From assembly GCF_030818545.1 (NCBI RefSeq), contig NZ_JAUTAH010000001.1:2113001-2177000 (forward strand): DNA of 64,000 bases. Direction: 5' to 3'. The DNA is from Brevundimonas sp. SORGH_AS_0993. GTDB taxonomy: Bacteria; Pseudomonadota; Alphaproteobacteria; Caulobacterales; Caulobacteraceae. Each line of letters starts with the position of its first letter. Position 1 is the first letter of the stretch. Of the stretch, positions 62,579 through 64,000 are shown in pieces. The notes below the pieces were generated by a model. That model searched no databases. It saw only the letters and a program-made list of their open reading frames with translations, and was not told where the DNA came from. Position numbers and translations under genes: made by a program.

Positions 62579-64000
62579 CTAGTGCGCCTCGTCCCAGTTG
62601 GGGGCCGCGCGGGCGTCGACGACCAGGGGAACGGTCAGGGCGACGGCAGGTTCGGCGGCGGTTTCCATCACGCGCTTGATGACGGCGATGGCGCGTTCGG
62701 CCTCGGCCTGGGGGGCTTCGAACACCAGTTCGTCGTGCACCTGCAGCAGCATCCGCGTCGTCAGCCCGGCTTCGGCCAGCGCGTCCGGCATCCGGATCAT
62801 GGCGCGGCGGATGATGTCGGCGGCGGCGCCCTGAATCGGGGCGTTGATGGCCGCGCGTTCGCCGAACTGGCGCTCGGCCCCCGACTTGGACTGAATGGCC
62901 GGGATATGGATGCGACGCCCGAACACGGTGGAGACGAAGCCGGCCTGGCGCACCTCGATCTTAGTCTTGTCCATATAGGCGCGGATGCCGGGGAAGCGCT
63001 CGAAATAGGTCTTGATATAGGCCCCGGCCTCACCCTGATCGATGCCCAGCTGGGCCGCCAGGCCGAAGGCCGAAATGCCATAGACGATGCCGAAGTTGAT
63101 GGCCTTGGCCCGGCGGCGCGTCTCGGACGGCATGCCTTCGACCGGCACGCCGAACATCTCCGAGGCCGTGGCGGCGTGAATGTCCAGCCCGGCCTTGAAC
63201 GCGCGTTTCAGCTCGGGGATGTCGCCGATATGGGCCAGGAGACGCAGTTCGATCTGGCTGTAATCAGCCGAGATCAGCAGATTGCCCGGCGAGGCGATGA
63301 AGGCTTGGCGGATCTCGCGGCCGGTTTCGGTGCGGATCGGTATGTTCTGCAGATTGGGGTCCGACGAGGCCAGACGTCCGGTCGAGGCGGCCGCCAGCTG
63401 ATAGGAGGTATGGACCCGGTCGGTCTCGGGGTCGGCGGCGGCGATCAGGGCGTCGGTATAGGTGCCCTTCAGCTTGGACAGCTGGCGCCAGTCCAGAAGA
63501 ACGCGCGGCAGATCGTGTGTCATGGCCAGGTCTTCCAGCACGCTGGCGTCGGTGCCCCACTGGCCCGAGGCGGTCTTCTTGCCGCCGGGCAGGTTCAGTT
63601 CGCCGAACAGGATATCGCCGATCTGGCGGGGCGAGCCGATGTTGAAGGGCCGGCCGGCGATCTCATGGGCCTTGGTCTCCAGCTCGGCCATGCGCAGGCC
63701 GAACTCGCTGGACAGGCGTTTCAGCCGGTCCGGGTCGATGCGGACGCCCGCCCGCTCCATCTCGGCCAGAACGGTCGGCATCGGCCGTTCCAGCGTCTCA
63801 TAGACGGTGGACAGGCCCTCGCGCGCCAGCCGAGGCTTCAGCAGCCGCCACAGGCGCAGGGTCACGTCCGCGTCCTCGGCCGCATACTGGGTCGCGGGCT
63901 CCAGGGCGACGTGTTTGAACGACTTCTGGCTCTTGCCCGTCCCCGCCACCTTCTTGAAGGGGACGGGGTCGTGGCCCAGGTGCAGTCGGGCCAGATCGTC
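62579..64000 (-). CDS. polA: DNA polymerase I (5' part beyond the window)
   Basis: C-terminal half of DNA polymerase I, used in repair and Okazaki-fragment maturation. About 473 codons are visible; the N-terminus, with the 5' nuclease, lies beyond the right edge. The first part shows the end of a 3'-5' exonuclease domain, including the YAAEDAD motif of its third active site. Polymerase motifs follow: SADYSQIELRLLAH (motif A), RRRAKAINFGIVYGISAFGLA (motif B, O helix) and LLQVHDELVFE (motif C). The stop is 84 bp from the Rrf2 start codon, downstream on the same strand. Confidence 0.96.
   Translation of the reverse strand, partial: DDLARLHLGHDPVPFKKVAGTGKSQKSFKHVALEPATQYAAEDADVTLRLWRLLKPRLAREGLSTVYETLERPMPTVLAEMERAGVRIDPDRLKRLSSEFGLRMAELETKAHEIAGRPFNIGSPRQIGDILFGELNLPGGKKTASGQWGTDASVLEDLAMTHDLPRVLLDWRQLSKLKGTYTDALIAAADPETDRVHTSYQLAAASTGRLASSDPNLQNIPIRTETGREIRQAFIASPGNLLISADYSQIELRLLAHIGDIPELKRAFKAGLDIHAATASEMFGVPVEGMPSETRRRAKAINFGIVYGISAFGLAAQLGIDQGEAGAYIKTYFERFPGIRAYMDKTKIEVRQAGFVSTVFGRRIHIPAIQSKSGAERQFGERAAINAPIQGAAADIIRRAMIRMPDALAEAGLTTRMLLQVHDELVFEAPQAEAERAIAVIKRVMETAAEPAVALTVPLVVDARAAPNWDEAH

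Overview
The window is a GC-rich alphaproteobacterial chromosome segment whose gene content and order point to the Caulobacteraceae, most likely Brevundimonas or a close relative. This is inferred from synteny and protein signatures (parB-parA-rsmG-mnmG-mnmE ... rho-hemJ-hemH-hemE | origin | ppsR-maf-aroE-coaE-dnaQ, plus CenR and NtrZ), not from a database search. Genes are tightly packed, many overlap by 1-4 bases, and GTG/TTG starts are common. I saw no rRNA, tRNA, insertion sequence, prophage or CRISPR array.

Layout. 1-12.8 kb: the end of a ubiquinone hydroxylase gene, ftsK, a small AT-richer island with a 40-residue gene, lolA, xthA, an unknown membrane protein, a MocR regulator divergent from a YczE-type membrane protein, cenR, a frameshifted yggS, a ThiE/TenI-like gene, ntrZ and a DUF3576 lipoprotein followed by tandem terminator repeats. 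12.8-17.4 kb: leuS-lptE-holA. 17.4-27.6 kb: the origin-proximal left arm, all on the minus strand (parB, parA, rsmG, mnmG, mnmE, DUF6489, rho, hemJ, hemH, hemE), carrying four parS sites. 27.64-28.10 kb: a gene-free stretch with CtrA boxes, DnaA boxes and an AT-rich block, which I read as the chromosomal origin (Cori type). 28.1-31.8 kb: the right arm on the plus strand, ppsR-maf-aroE-coaE-dnaQ. 31.8-45.5 kb: secB, a Tim44-domain protein, mltA, a universal stress protein, the very large gdhZ, a predicted small RNA with three C-rich loops, an unknown thioredoxin-fold-like protein, a kynureninase-like enzyme and secA. 45.5-64 kb: a parvulin lipoprotein, a frameshifted argJ, mutT, a lone Flp pilin, a methyltransferase, comF, grxC, a nitrilase-family enzyme, DUF1178, GNAT proteins, typA, glnD, murJ, trpS, osmC, a redox module (Rrf2 regulator plus CPWC flavoprotein) and the 3' part of polA.

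How the genes work together. The core is a replication and segregation locus: origin, ParAB with parS, FtsK translocase, DNA polymerase subunits (holA, dnaQ, polA) and the cell-cycle regulator CenR. Around it lie envelope export and assembly genes (secA, secB, lolA, lptE, mltA, murJ, parvulin), nitrogen and stress control (ntrZ, glnD, gdhZ, usp) and translation and tRNA modification (leuS, trpS, mnmE, mnmG, rsmG, typA).

Most worth checking are the candidate RpoH-driven small RNA with anti-Shine-Dalgarno loops upstream of gdhZ, the origin architecture, the small island with clustered GANTC sites near 3.7-4.0 kb, the terminator repeats before leuS, and two +1 frameshifts (yggS, argJ) that are either assembly errors or real lesions.
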